From Flavimaribacter sp039888615 (GTDB lineage Bacteria; Pseudomonadota; Alphaproteobacteria; Rhizobiales; Rhizobiaceae): 64,000 nt of DNA. Position numbers and translations under genes: made by a program. The stretch lies in the NCBI GenBank assembly GCA_039888615.1, contig JBDQQS010000006.1; one strand, given 5' to 3'. This document shows, in pieces, positions 42,474 to 51,735 of the stretch. The number at the start of each line of letters is the position of its first letter. Position 1 is the first letter of the stretch. Under the pieces are notes generated by a model that was given only the letters and a program-made list of their open reading frames with translations, had not been told where the DNA came from and did no database searches.

Positions 42474-43673
42474 ATGTTTCTAGAGGGGATCCGGGTTCTT
42501 GATCTGTCGCGTATACTGGCCGGGCCACTTGTAGCTGCGACGCTGGGTGACATGGGAGCCGATGTGATCAAAGTCGAACGGCCGGGCCGCGGCGACGATC
42601 TGCGCTGGCTCCGCGGCAAGACCGGCATGACAGCCTCGTTTGCTGCTCTCAACCGCAACAAACGCGGAATTGCCATTGATATTAAGACTGAAGAGGGCTG
42701 CAAGCTGGTGCTGAGTCTCGCAGCTCAATCGGATGTGGTTATTGAAAATTTCCTTCCCGGCACGGCGGAGCGACTTGGTATCGGCTACGAGCAGGTTAAA
42801 GCGGTAAAAAACGACATTGTGTACCTGTCGATTACCGGGTTTGGGCAGGACGGACCACTTTCCTGGCGCGGCGGATACAACTCTGTAGCCCTCGGCCAGG
42901 CGGGATTCATGGCTCTTACCGGCATGCCGGGTGATCCTCCAACCCGCCCCGCCGGATCACTCGCGGATGTTGCCGCCGCAAACGTGGCCATCGGCGCGGT
43001 GAATGCAGCGCTGGTACGACGCGAACGGAAGGGCGAAGGTGCGTATATCGATGTAAACCTGCTCGCATCCACATTGGGACTGCTACCCGATCCGGTGGCA
43101 AACTACTTTGAATCAGGTATTGCACCAAAGCGCCTCGGCAACCGCTCGCCCAGCGTGACGCCGGGCGAGGTTTACCCGACATCAGACGGTCTTGTAACCA
43201 TTGTTCTGACCAGCCCTAAACAGTGGCGGGCGCTCTGCGAAGAACTCGATGATATGCAAATGTTCAACGACCCGCGCTTCAAGACGAATGCCGACCGACT
43301 TGAGAATTTCGACGCCTTCCGAGCACGGATGGAAGCACACATTGCAAAGGCAACAACCGACGAGTGGGTTCAACGCCTTACTCGTCATTCCATCGCAGCC
43401 GGTCCGGTCTACGAGTTTCCGGAAGTGTTCGAAGATCCGCAAATCAAACATTTGTCGCTGGTGAAGGAGATCGATCAGCCGGGGCTTGGGCCGACAAAAA
43501 TGCTGGGACCGACCTTTCGTACCAGGGATGATGATCACGGCATACGCCGCCCGGCGCCACGCGTCGGCGAGGATACTCGGACAGTCCTCCAAGACGTTCT
43601 CAATCTGTCCGCAGATGAAATCGCCGTACTCGAGAGATCCAAAGTCGTCGAACAGTTTGTACCTGCTGAATGA
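42474..43673 (+). CDS. CaiB/BaiF CoA-transferase family III, catalytic Asp missing
   Basis: A 399-aa family III CoA-transferase (RVLDLSRILAGPLVAATLGD; ADVIKVERPGRGDDLR; NRNKRGIAID; VIENFLPG; YLSITGFGQDG). In formyl-CoA transferase the catalytic Asp169 lies in DVSMQDAV; the aligned segment here is DVNLLAST, with Ala198 (codon 43065-43067). CoA transfer through an aspartyl intermediate would then be impossible, unless another residue substitutes. Encoded directly after the crotonase gene. It may be a lyase, racemase-like or binding member of the family. Confidence 0.88.
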   Translation: MFLEGIRVLDLSRILAGPLVAATLGDMGADVIKVERPGRGDDLRWLRGKTGMTASFAALNRNKRGIAIDIKTEEGCKLVLSLAAQSDVVIENFLPGTAERLGIGYEQVKAVKNDIVYLSITGFGQDGPLSWRGGYNSVALGQAGFMALTGMPGDPPTRPAGSLADVAAANVAIGAVNAALVRRERKGEGAYIDVNLLASTLGLLPDPVANYFESGIAPKRLGNRSPSVTPGEVYPTSDGLVTIVLTSPKQWRALCEELDDMQMFNDPRFKTNADRLENFDAFRARMEAHIAKATTDEWVQRLTRHSIAAGPVYEFPEVFEDPQIKHLSLVKEIDQPGLGPTKMLGPTFRTRDDDHGIRRPAPRVGEDTRTVLQDVLNLSADEIAVLERSKVVEQFVPAE

Positions 43674-43704
43674 AACACCTACGCAGGGTCTGAAAGGAGA
43701 AAAC

Positions 43705-44292
43705 ATGGAACCGAAGCCGATCACGAAGACACCCGCCTGTTACGTCGAAAAAGATAGCTTTCCGCAACTCTCCGGGCTGAACCATATTGCCTATCGTTGC
43801 CGTGACAGCGAAGAGACACGGCACTTTTACGAAGACATACTCAATATGCCTCTTATCGGTATTGTCTGGCACGATCACGTACCGTCGACAGGAGAATACT
43901 GCCCGTATTTTCATCTGTTTTTCGAGATGGCCGACGGCAGTTCTATTGCTTTCTTCGATCTGTTCGACGGCAAAGCAAACACACCGGCACCAGACACGCC
44001 TCGCTGGGTAAACCACCTGGCTCTGACCGTCGAAAGCGAGCAGGCGTTGCACGACGCAAAGGCACGTCTCGAGGAGCATGGTGTGGAGGTCATCGGACCG
44101 ACGACCCACTCCAGCTCCAAGTCGATCTATTTCTTTGATCCGAACGGAATACGGCTTGAACTGGCCTATATGACAGCCAGCAGGGAAGCGCTCCTGAAGC
44201 GGGCGGATGAAGCGCGCGATATACTGAAAAAACGCGAAGAAATCTGGAAAGGCGTTCAGCAACGGCGCGAAGAAGGCATCTATCACGAATGA
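43705..44292 (+). CDS. VOC (glyoxalase/extradiol dioxygenase fold) protein
   Basis: A 195-aa vicinal-oxygen-chelate protein with two beta-alpha-beta modules: GLNHIAYRCRDSEETRHFYE at the start, VNHLALTVES in the middle and FFDPNGIRLELAYM at the end. Possible metal ligands are His in LNHIA, His in VNHLA and Glu in RLELA. A charged helical tail follows the fold. Family activities include epimerases, dioxygenases and lyases; specificity is not readable. The true start follows AAAGGAG; the open frame to 43486 overlaps the CoA-transferase gene and is rejected. Overlaps hyuA by 4 bp. Confidence 0.87.
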   Translation: MEPKPITKTPACYVEKDSFPQLSGLNHIAYRCRDSEETRHFYEDILNMPLIGIVWHDHVPSTGEYCPYFHLFFEMADGSSIAFFDLFDGKANTPAPDTPRWVNHLALTVESEQALHDAKARLEEHGVEVIGPTTHSSSKSIYFFDPNGIRLELAYMTASREALLKRADEARDILKKREEIWKGVQQRREEGIYHE

Positions 44293-46385
44293 CGCCAGCG
44301 AATACGCCGGAAGCGAAGCGTTACAAAATTGGCATCGATGTAGGCGGAACCTTTACTGATCTCTCGATCGTCGAGGATACCGAGAGCGGCCCGTCGCTGT
44401 CATTTCACAAGGCGCTGTCAACGCCGGATGATCCATCTGTGGGTGTGTTCGATGCCTTGAATGTCGCTGCCCAGGAACGTGGTATATCGCGCGAGGCGTT
44501 GTTGTCCCAAACGCGGTTTTTGGGGCTTGGGACGACCGTCGCGACAAATATCATGGTTCAGCGGGAGGGTGCGGATGTAGCGCTCGTTGCCACAAGGGGA
44601 TTTCGGGACGCGTTGTCAATCCGTCGGGGTATTCGAGAGGATGTGTGGGATATCCGACGCCCGCATCCAAAGGAACTCGTGCCACGCTGGAATCGGTTTA
44701 CCATCGAAGAACGAGTGGATTCAAAGGGAAATGTTCTGCTCACCCCACGAGCGAATGAACTTGATCGGCTGGCGGAGGAGATCAGGGCGTCTGATGTCGA
44801 GGCCATTGCCATTTGCCTGTTCAATTCGTTTCTCAACCACGAAAATGAAACCATCGTCGCCAACTATCTGCGCAGGGCGTTTCCAAATCACTTCATTTCT
44901 GTGTCTACAGAGCTGATCCCGCGGATCGGGGAGTATGAACGTACCTCGACCACTGTGATCAACGCATTCGTGGGACCGAAAACCGCACGTTATCTGACCC
45001 AGCTGGTCACTGCCCTGCGTGAGGCCGGTCTGCAACAAGAACCTCTGATAATGCAGTCGAACGGCGGTTTGGTCGGCGTTGCGCCACTGTTGACGGCACC
45101 GGTACGCGCCGTCCTGTCAGGGCCCGCAGCGGGTGGATCTGCGGCAGCCTCATGGGCTGAAATCAGCGGCGCGGACGATGTCGTTTTCTTCGATATGGGC
45201 GGCACGAGCATCGACATCCTGGTCACCGAACAAAAGAATGCTAACCACAAGGATGTTACCGCGATCGAGGGCTACCACATGGTGGTGCCATCGATCGATA
45301 TTCGCACCGTTGGCACTGGCGGAGGCACCATCGCGCGTGTGGATCCAGGTGGGTTGCTGCGCGTCGGACCCGACAGTGCCGGATCGGTGCCAGGTCCGTC
45401 CAGTTATGGCCGGGGCGGTATTCTGCCAACAGTAACGGACGCCAATCTGGTCCTCGGCCGGTTGAGCGGCGATCAGTTCATGGCCGGGAAGATGCCGCTC
45501 GATATGCATCTGGCGCGCCAGGCGATTGACGTTGGAATTGCAAAAAAACAGGGCGTTTCGGTTGAACAGAGCGCCCTCGATATCATCCGTATTGCAAACG
45601 AAAACATGGCCGCATCGCTGAGGATCGTCGCGGCCGAAGGAGGACTGGATCTGCGAAAATACATGCTTGTCTCGGCCGGAGGAGCCGCAGGCATGCATGT
45701 TAGCGCAATCCGCCGCATGCTCGACATGGCCGGAGTCTACATTCCGCTACAGGCTTCTGTTGCATGTTCCGTTGGCATGCTCCTATCCGATATCCAGCGC
45801 GATCAGGTGATCAGCATCGTCCGGCCCATCAGTGAGATCGAGCCGGGAGAATTGCAGGAGCGACTTGATACCGAAGCAGGTCAGGCATCTGCTGAACTGT
45901 TGGAAAGTGGCTGCACCACGGACAAGATAAGCCATCGTTGTTCAGTGGAGCTGCGCTATGTGGGACAGGTCTGGAACATTTCCGTACCGCTGGATCTGCC
46001 GGTGACGCAATTCGCACTGGATGCTGCTACAGTTCGGTTTCACGACCGCCACAAAAAACTCTATCACCACGATCATCGCGATCAGTCCGTGGAACTGATC
46101 AATATCCAGTTTGTTACAGTCGGCAACACCGACAAAATCGAATGGCGCGAAGCCACACCTGTCAAGGATATCAAGCCTGCCCCCGGCAAGCGTCCGGTCT
46201 GGTTCGCATGGTCGGATACTCCAGTGGACACGAAAGTCTTCGACGGCATGACCCTGCAGCCCGGCGACAGTATCGAAGGCCCGGCGGTGATCGAGGAAAG
46301 GACCACCTCTGTACTTCTTGATAGGGGCGATCTCGCAAGAGTCGATTCCTTCGGAAATTATGTCGTGACTGTGAAGGAGAATTGA
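44289..46385 (+). CDS. hyuA: Hydantoinase A / oxoprolinase-type subunit (second copy)
   Basis: A 698-aa HyuA-family ATPase: GIDVGGTFTDLSIV at the N-terminus, GLGTTVATNIMVQREG, IMQSNGG, LSGPAAGGSAAA, FFDMGGTSIDILV and GTGGGTIARVD. All actin-like motifs are present. It overlaps the VOC gene by 4 bp and precedes hyuB by 4 bp. Together with HyuB it would drive an ATP-dependent ring opening or carboxylation feeding the PrpE ligase. Confidence 0.9.
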   Translation: MTPANTPEAKRYKIGIDVGGTFTDLSIVEDTESGPSLSFHKALSTPDDPSVGVFDALNVAAQERGISREALLSQTRFLGLGTTVATNIMVQREGADVALVATRGFRDALSIRRGIREDVWDIRRPHPKELVPRWNRFTIEERVDSKGNVLLTPRANELDRLAEEIRASDVEAIAICLFNSFLNHENETIVANYLRRAFPNHFISVSTELIPRIGEYERTSTTVINAFVGPKTARYLTQLVTALREAGLQQEPLIMQSNGGLVGVAPLLTAPVRAVLSGPAAGGSAAASWAEISGADDVVFFDMGGTSIDILVTEQKNANHKDVTAIEGYHMVVPSIDIRTVGTGGGTIARVDPGGLLRVGPDSAGSVPGPSSYGRGGILPTVTDANLVLGRLSGDQFMAGKMPLDMHLARQAIDVGIAKKQGVSVEQSALDIIRIANENMAASLRIVAAEGGLDLRKYMLVSAGGAAGMHVSAIRRMLDMAGVYIPLQASVACSVGMLLSDIQRDQVISIVRPISEIEPGELQERLDTEAGQASAELLESGCTTDKISHRCSVELRYVGQVWNISVPLDLPVTQFALDAATVRFHDRHKKLYHHDHRDQSVELINIQFVTVGNTDKIEWREATPVKDIKPAPGKRPVWFAWSDTPVDTKVFDGMTLQPGDSIEGPAVIEERTTSVLLDRGDLARVDSFGNYVVTVKEN

Positions 46386-46389
46386 GGGC

Positions 46390-48063
46390 ATGGAAGGGAT
46401 TGATCCAACCGACATCTCGGTCTTCGAGAGCAAGCTCAATTTCGTCTCTCGCGAGATGGGAATTGTTATGCAGCGCGCCTCGCGCAGTCCGATCCTTAAT
46501 CAGAGCCACGATTTCTCCTGCTATGTCTGCGATGGTGTCGGCAATCTGATATCGCAAGCCGATGGTGTGCCCATTCATACCGGGGGTGGGGGCTTTGCCG
46601 TCGAACGACTTATTGAGTATTGGCGAGACGAGATCGCCGACGGCGACGTATTTCTCCTGAACGATCCCTATGTAGCAGGTGGGAACCATCTGCCGGATTT
46701 TACGGTCATTCAGCCGGTGTTTGACCATGGCCGGATCTTGTCATTTGTCTGCGGTCGCGCCCATCAGGTCGATATCGGCGGCGGCATGGCCGGCACCTAC
46801 AACCCTAATGCGCGCGAAATCTATCATGAAGGAATACGCATTCCACCGGTAAAGATAGTCAAGGCAGGTACGCAATGTCGAGACGTGATCTACCTGGTAG
46901 CTCTCAACACGCGCTTCCCGGAAATGGTTTCCGCCGATATTCAGGCAATGATCGGCGCTGTGGGAGTCGGATCGCGGCGTATCAACGAACTTGTCGAAGA
47001 GTTCGGCTACGATATGTTCGAGCCGCTATGTGGTGCAGTACTCGACTATGCCGAAGCGGTGGTGCGCAAGCGGATCGAGGAAATTCCTGACGGCAGCTAT
47101 ACCGGAAGGGACCTCATGCTGAACGACGGGTTCAGCGACACGGAGGTCACGATAGCCGTAACGATCACCGTCGATGGAAGCGACCTACACGTAGATTTCA
47201 CCGAAACGGGCCCACAGATAGATTCCTACAAGAACAGCTCTTACACCAATACGTGCTCTGCGGTTTATCTTGCAGTGGCAACGTTGTTGGGCGGGCGGAT
47301 TCCGCTGAATGGCGGCAGTTACCGGATGATCAGGATTTCTGCGCCCGAGGGTAGTCTGGTCAATCCCAAAGAACCGGCACCGCTTACGTTCTGTACACAC
47401 CATCCTACATACGAGATCGTTCATGCCTGCTGGCGTGCATTTGAAGCTGCGGTTCCGGAGATGGTTTCCGCCGGATGGGGCAAGCCCTGTCACCCGGTGT
47501 CCTCCGGTCAGCGTCCTGATGGATCCGGTCTTTTCGTGCTGTTTCATATGTCCGCTCAGCCGGGTGCGGGCGCGATGTCGTGTCGTGACGGGTTCGATCA
47601 GATTGGTCAGTTGCAAAGCCTCGGGGCCATAACAATGCCAAACCTCGAGGCTTATGAACAAATCTATCCCGTACGGTTTCTCAGCCATCAGTTCCGTATT
47701 GACAGCGCCGGTGCAGGACAGTTCCGCGGTGGCAGCGGTGTTGAATATTCTGTCGAGTTCCTTACGGCTTCGCGCCACAATCTCCGTGGCGAAGGGGTGG
47801 GCGCACCAACTGGCTTCGGTGTTGTCAAAGGCACCGCCGGGCAGGCTGGACTGGTCACCGCCGGATCCACGAGGGAGGCTTCCGAAGATCTTGCAAGCTA
47901 TGGCGAGGCCAGCATGGAAGCAGGTATTCTGACTGTTGTTTCACCGGGTGGCGGTGGGTGGGGCGACCCAAAGGACCGTGACAGACAGTCGGTTCTGGAT
48001 GATCTCCGCTCAGGAATGATTTCGCATGAGTGTGCACGCGACGTCTACGGCGTCTCCGAATGA
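46390..48063 (+). CDS. hyuB: Hydantoinase B / oxoprolinase-type subunit (second copy)
   Basis: A 557-aa HyuB-family protein: VSREMGIVMQRASRSPILNQ, VFLLNDPYVAGGNHLPD, GRAHQVDIGGGMAG and the terminal ILTVVSPGGGGWGDPKDRD. Length and order fit the family. It lies between hyuA and prpE. Compared with the first HyuB in this window it carries a different substrate-facing region, so the two modules probably act on different compounds. Confidence 0.9.
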   Translation: MEGIDPTDISVFESKLNFVSREMGIVMQRASRSPILNQSHDFSCYVCDGVGNLISQADGVPIHTGGGGFAVERLIEYWRDEIADGDVFLLNDPYVAGGNHLPDFTVIQPVFDHGRILSFVCGRAHQVDIGGGMAGTYNPNAREIYHEGIRIPPVKIVKAGTQCRDVIYLVALNTRFPEMVSADIQAMIGAVGVGSRRINELVEEFGYDMFEPLCGAVLDYAEAVVRKRIEEIPDGSYTGRDLMLNDGFSDTEVTIAVTITVDGSDLHVDFTETGPQIDSYKNSSYTNTCSAVYLAVATLLGGRIPLNGGSYRMIRISAPEGSLVNPKEPAPLTFCTHHPTYEIVHACWRAFEAAVPEMVSAGWGKPCHPVSSGQRPDGSGLFVLFHMSAQPGAGAMSCRDGFDQIGQLQSLGAITMPNLEAYEQIYPVRFLSHQFRIDSAGAGQFRGGSGVEYSVEFLTASRHNLRGEGVGAPTGFGVVKGTAGQAGLVTAGSTREASEDLASYGEASMEAGILTVVSPGGGGWGDPKDRDRQSVLDDLRSGMISHECARDVYGVSE

Positions 48064-48084
48064 TGGCGTAGTTGAGGGGGCGAC

Positions 48085-49998
48085 ATGAGCATTTACCGGC
48101 AGGTCTACTCGACCTGGAAAGCCGATCCGGCTGCGTTTTGGGAAGAAGTTGCCAAGGGTATAGACTGGATAAAAACAGCCGACCGTGTCTTCAACCCTGA
48201 TTCCGGAATATATGGCCGCTGGTTCGATGGAGCGAGCTGCAACACCTGCTGGAACTGCGTCGACCGGCATGTGAAGGCGGGCAACGGCAATCGGGTCGCC
48301 ATTGTTTATGACAGCCCGGTGACCGGTGAGGTTAATAGCCTGACCTATGCCGAGTTACTCGAACACGTGAATGCTTTGGCACATGTGTTACGGGGCATGG
48401 GCGTCGAAAGGGGCGACCGTGTAATCATCTACATGCCGATGGTGACAGAGGCTCTCGTAGCAATGCTGGCCACCGCGCGACTGGGTGCTATACATTCAGT
48501 TGTCTTTGGTGGCTTTGCGGCTGCGGAACTGGCCACGAGAATCGTCGATGCGGAACCCAAGGTCATCGTTTCCGCTTCTTGCGGAATCGAACCGACACAT
48601 CTTGTCGACTACAAGAAGCTTCTGGACGAGGCCATCGAAATTGCGGGTGGCGAGACACCGAAATGCCTTATATTGCAGCGTGAACGACAAAGGTGCAGTC
48701 TGATACCACTCCGAGATTTCGACTATCTTGATGAGGTCGGTGCTGCGCTCGATGTCAAGGCGTATGTTGCCTGTGTGCCTGTCGCCGCTACTGATCCGCT
48801 CTACATTCTCTATACTTCAGGTACGACCGGCCAGCCGAAAGGTGTTGTGCGCGACAATGGCGGTCACATGGTTGCGCTCAAATGGTCGATGGAGAATCAC
48901 TACGGCGTTGCTCCCGGTGATGTGTTCTGGGCAGCTTCCGATGTGGGTTGGGTCGTCGGGCATTCATACATTTGTTACGGGCCTCTTCTGCATGGCTGCA
49001 CTACTGTCCTGTATGAAGGCAAACCTGTAGGGACTCCCGATGCCGGGGCCTTCTGGCGCGTTATTGCCGACCACAGAGTGAATGCACTTTTTACCGCTCC
49101 GACAGCCTTCCGCGCAATCCGGAAGCAGGATCCCGACGGCAAGCTGATCGGCAGCCATGACCTCAGCACCTTTCGTGCTCTGTTTCTCGCCGGTGAACGC
49201 TCGGACGCGTCAACGATCCGGTGGGCCGAAGAAAAACTGGGCTGTCCGGTCATTGACCATTGGTGGCAGACCGAGACGGGTTGGGCGATGTCCGGCAATC
49301 CGGTGGGGCTCGGTGCGCTTCCGGTGAAATATGGATCTCCCGGCTTACCGATGCCTGGTTATGATATTCAGGTGCTGGATGACGACGGCCGCACCGTTCC
49401 GCCGGGCGATCTGGGCAACATCGTCGTCAAATTGCCATTGCCTCCAAGCGGGACACCAACGCTATGGAATGCGGAGGCCCGGTTTCGAAAGGCATATCTG
49501 GAAGAGTTTCCCGGTTACTACGCGACTTCAGATGCAGGTTTCATGGATGAAGATGGCTACATTTTCATCATGGCGCGAACAGACGACGTAATCAATGTGG
49601 CCGGCCACCGTCTGTCGACCGGTCAGATGGAAGAGATAATCACTGCGCATCCTGACATTGCCGAGGCTGCCGTAGTCGGACGCGCCGATGAGACCAAGGG
49701 TCAATTGCCGCTCGGCTTCTATGTGATGAACGACAACGCCACGAGTGACCCCGAGGAAATCGAGCGAGAGCTTGTAAAATCAGTCCGCGAAACGATCGGC
49801 GCCGTAGCCTCGTTTCGTACGGTAGTGCCGGTCTCCCGACTACCAAAAACGCGCTCAGGCAAGATCCTGCGCGCCACAATGCAAAAGATCGCTGAAGATG
49901 CCGACTACAAGCTGCCGGCTGCAATTGAAGATCCGGCAGTTCTGGATGAAATCAAGACTGCCCTGAAAGCTCGCGGCCTTCTGCAAAGTAAGGTTTAG
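48085..49998 (+). CDS. prpE: Propionyl-CoA synthetase-like AMP-forming ligase (PrpE)
   Basis: A 637-aa short-chain acyl-CoA synthetase of the acetyl/propionyl-CoA synthetase group. The N-terminus (YRQVYSTWKADPAAFWEEVA and DRHVKAGNGNRVAI) is PrpE-like. ILYTSGTTGQPKGVVRDNGG is the P-loop, DHWWQTETGW the A5 motif, and LPKTRSGKILRATM holds the acetylatable catalytic lysine. The last gene of the hyuAB operon, it may activate the product acid or dispose of a propionate fragment. Confidence 0.93.
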   Translation: MSIYRQVYSTWKADPAAFWEEVAKGIDWIKTADRVFNPDSGIYGRWFDGASCNTCWNCVDRHVKAGNGNRVAIVYDSPVTGEVNSLTYAELLEHVNALAHVLRGMGVERGDRVIIYMPMVTEALVAMLATARLGAIHSVVFGGFAAAELATRIVDAEPKVIVSASCGIEPTHLVDYKKLLDEAIEIAGGETPKCLILQRERQRCSLIPLRDFDYLDEVGAALDVKAYVACVPVAATDPLYILYTSGTTGQPKGVVRDNGGHMVALKWSMENHYGVAPGDVFWAASDVGWVVGHSYICYGPLLHGCTTVLYEGKPVGTPDAGAFWRVIADHRVNALFTAPTAFRAIRKQDPDGKLIGSHDLSTFRALFLAGERSDASTIRWAEEKLGCPVIDHWWQTETGWAMSGNPVGLGALPVKYGSPGLPMPGYDIQVLDDDGRTVPPGDLGNIVVKLPLPPSGTPTLWNAEARFRKAYLEEFPGYYATSDAGFMDEDGYIFIMARTDDVINVAGHRLSTGQMEEIITAHPDIAEAAVVGRADETKGQLPLGFYVMNDNATSDPEEIERELVKSVRETIGAVASFRTVVPVSRLPKTRSGKILRATMQKIAEDADYKLPAAIEDPAVLDEIKTALKARGLLQSKV

Positions 49999-50016
49999 CA
50001 ACTGCAACTTCCATTT

Positions 50017-51252
50017 TCAGGCCGGTTTTGCATGAAGGAACATAGAAGCTGCGATCTCTGCACCGATCTTTTCGCTGGCTGCTTTCACGGGGTCGTCATG
50101 CAAATGCGCATAGCGTTGCGTGGTGGCGTTATCCTTGTGGCCAAGAAGGGATCCAATAAGTGGCAGGCTGGCACCGCCTGATACGGCGATACTTGCAAAG
50201 CTGTGGCGCAAGTCGTGAAGTCGGACATCATCGATTTCGGCCATTTTCCTGATTTTCTTCCAGACCTTCGGGGTGCCCTCGTAGAAGCCGTCGCCTCGAA
50301 AAGCGGGGAATACGTAAGGGTTTCCTGCCATTCTCGGGATCTCGGCGATTACCTGCCTTGCTGGTGCATTTAGTGGAACTGATTTCTGGCCCGTTTTCGA
50401 GTCTTCCAGCCTCAAGTATCCGCGATCGAAATCGACCTCGCTCCACCGTAGCATTTCGATCTCGCGCTTTCGCATTCCTGTGAACACAAGCAATTTTAGG
50501 GTAGCGATTGCCTGGGGATTGAGACCTGACGCCAATCCATCCTGCAAAGCCAGCCCGAGCCGCACTAGCTCTTGCGGGCTCAGGTAACGCTCTCCCATTT
50601 TGTCCGGAAAGCGTTTGACGCCGTGTACGGGGTTTTTCTCGATCAATCCGCAATCGAGGGCGTAACTGAAAATCCCGCCGAGCAGACCGACAGTTCGCGT
50701 CGCCGCACCTTTCCCGCCTCGAACGATTGCGCGGCCACGCAAACCGGTCTTAATGTCTGCCGAGGTCTTGCCGTTCGCCACATCATGCAGAAAGCGTTTA
50801 ACGTCGGCGCGGTTGATGTCCCGCACCTTCTTTTTGCCAAGCAGTGGCTTGATATGTCGGATGATACGGCCGCGATCTGTGGCTACAGTGCTAACCTTTT
50901 TCGTGCCGGTACCGTGTTCCAGATAAAGATCGCAAAGTTGCGCAACGGTGATCTGTTTCTTCTCGTCCTGCTTTTCTTGAGCGGGATCTTCGCCAATTGC
51001 TGCTCTGCCAAGAATACGCCGCGCCTCGGCTCTTGCTTGATCCACAGTCCAGGGAGATCCATGTGCGCCAATCGTGTAGCGTCTTGTTGGAGCAGATCGT
51101 CCAGCTCCGACCCGATATTTGCAGACATAAGTTTTACGGCCGCCCTTTGAGATCTTGATGCCGAAACCCTTCAGGTCGCTGTCCCACAGGAAGTAGTCAC
51201 GGTCTCCAGGATGAGCACGATCGACGACTGATTTCGCCAGTTTGTAAGGCAT
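50017..51252 (-). CDS. int: P4-type tyrosine integrase
   Basis: A 411-aa integrase with the N-terminal DUF4102 arm-binding domain (DSDLKGFGIKISKGGRKTYV), a core-binding domain and a catalytic domain with Arg in LLVFTGMRKREIEM, H-x-x-R in LHDLRHSFASIA, His in LLGHKDNA and nucleophile Tyr in TTQRYAHL. Such integrases insert genomic islands into the 3' ends of tRNA genes, and a tRNA-Arg 3' fragment lies 170 bp from its start. The frame extends to 51309, but the family N-terminus begins at 51252. Confidence 0.93.
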   Translation of the reverse strand: MPYKLAKSVVDRAHPGDRDYFLWDSDLKGFGIKISKGGRKTYVCKYRVGAGRSAPTRRYTIGAHGSPWTVDQARAEARRILGRAAIGEDPAQEKQDEKKQITVAQLCDLYLEHGTGTKKVSTVATDRGRIIRHIKPLLGKKKVRDINRADVKRFLHDVANGKTSADIKTGLRGRAIVRGGKGAATRTVGLLGGIFSYALDCGLIEKNPVHGVKRFPDKMGERYLSPQELVRLGLALQDGLASGLNPQAIATLKLLVFTGMRKREIEMLRWSEVDFDRGYLRLEDSKTGQKSVPLNAPARQVIAEIPRMAGNPYVFPAFRGDGFYEGTPKVWKKIRKMAEIDDVRLHDLRHSFASIAVSGGASLPLIGSLLGHKDNATTQRYAHLHDDPVKAASEKIGAEIAASMFLHAKPA

Positions 51253-51424
51253 ACGAAAGGATCCAGATCGGTGGTTACTTTTTTGAAAAAGTAACCACAT
51301 AGTAACCACCGACGCGGAAACGTCAAGGAACGTTAGGGTATCTAGGGAGACAAAAATTAAATAAATTCAGTATATTAAAGAATGTGGAGGAACGTTGGGA
51401 AATCTCCAAAAATCCACTTCTTTA

Positions 51425-51472
51425 GCCCTCCGAAGGCAGAGGTCACAGGTTCAAATCCTGTCGGGTGCGCCA
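51425..51472 (+). other. attachment-site remnant: 3' part of tRNA-Arg(CCG)
   Basis: The sequence carries the anticodon loop CTCCGAA (anticodon CCG at 51430-51432), variable region, T-arm with GGTTCAAATCC and the acceptor end GGGTGCGCCA. The D-arm and 5' acceptor half are missing, and the 5' side of the anticodon stem no longer pairs fully. It is therefore a duplicated tRNA 3' end, the expected product of island integration, next to the P4-type integrase. The intact gene should be found at the other end of the island, outside this window. Confidence 0.8.
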
Positions 51473-51735
51473 GAATTATTAATAATATCAATGAATTAAT
51501 ATGATTTCACTTTTCGTGTCAATGGCCGCCGTTCTTTTGGTCATCACTTGGTCACCACGGGAAATCAAATTTCAGCCATTTACGGCAACTGACAGCTGCC
51601 AGTTTTTCAACAGCTTTTTTGAAAGATTGTATATTCTAATTCAGTGTTGCTCGAGTACGAAAATACCGCAAAGTTCGCAGGTTCAAACCATGTCCCGCTA
51701 TCTGTGAATTGTCGTAACGCATTTGTATAGGTCGC
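51473..51735. other. Intergenic stretch beyond the att remnant
   Basis: AT-rich, starting with the palindrome ATTATTAATAAT. At 51669-51694 it contains a 26-bp sequence matching the tRNA T-arm region of the att remnant at about 20 of 26 positions. No gene or clear promoter is seen. Confidence 0.4.

Noticed and set aside
43486..43704. N-terminal extension of the VOC protein
   Set aside because: Overlaps the end of the CoA-transferase gene; a strong AAAGGAG precedes the ATG at 43705.
51425..51472. Intact tRNA gene
   Set aside because: No D-arm or 5' acceptor strand upstream and the anticodon stem is damaged, so it is a 3' fragment only.
51501..51707. 68-aa plus-strand frame right of the att remnant
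   Set aside because: No ribosome site, no family resemblance, and it crosses the att-like sequence.
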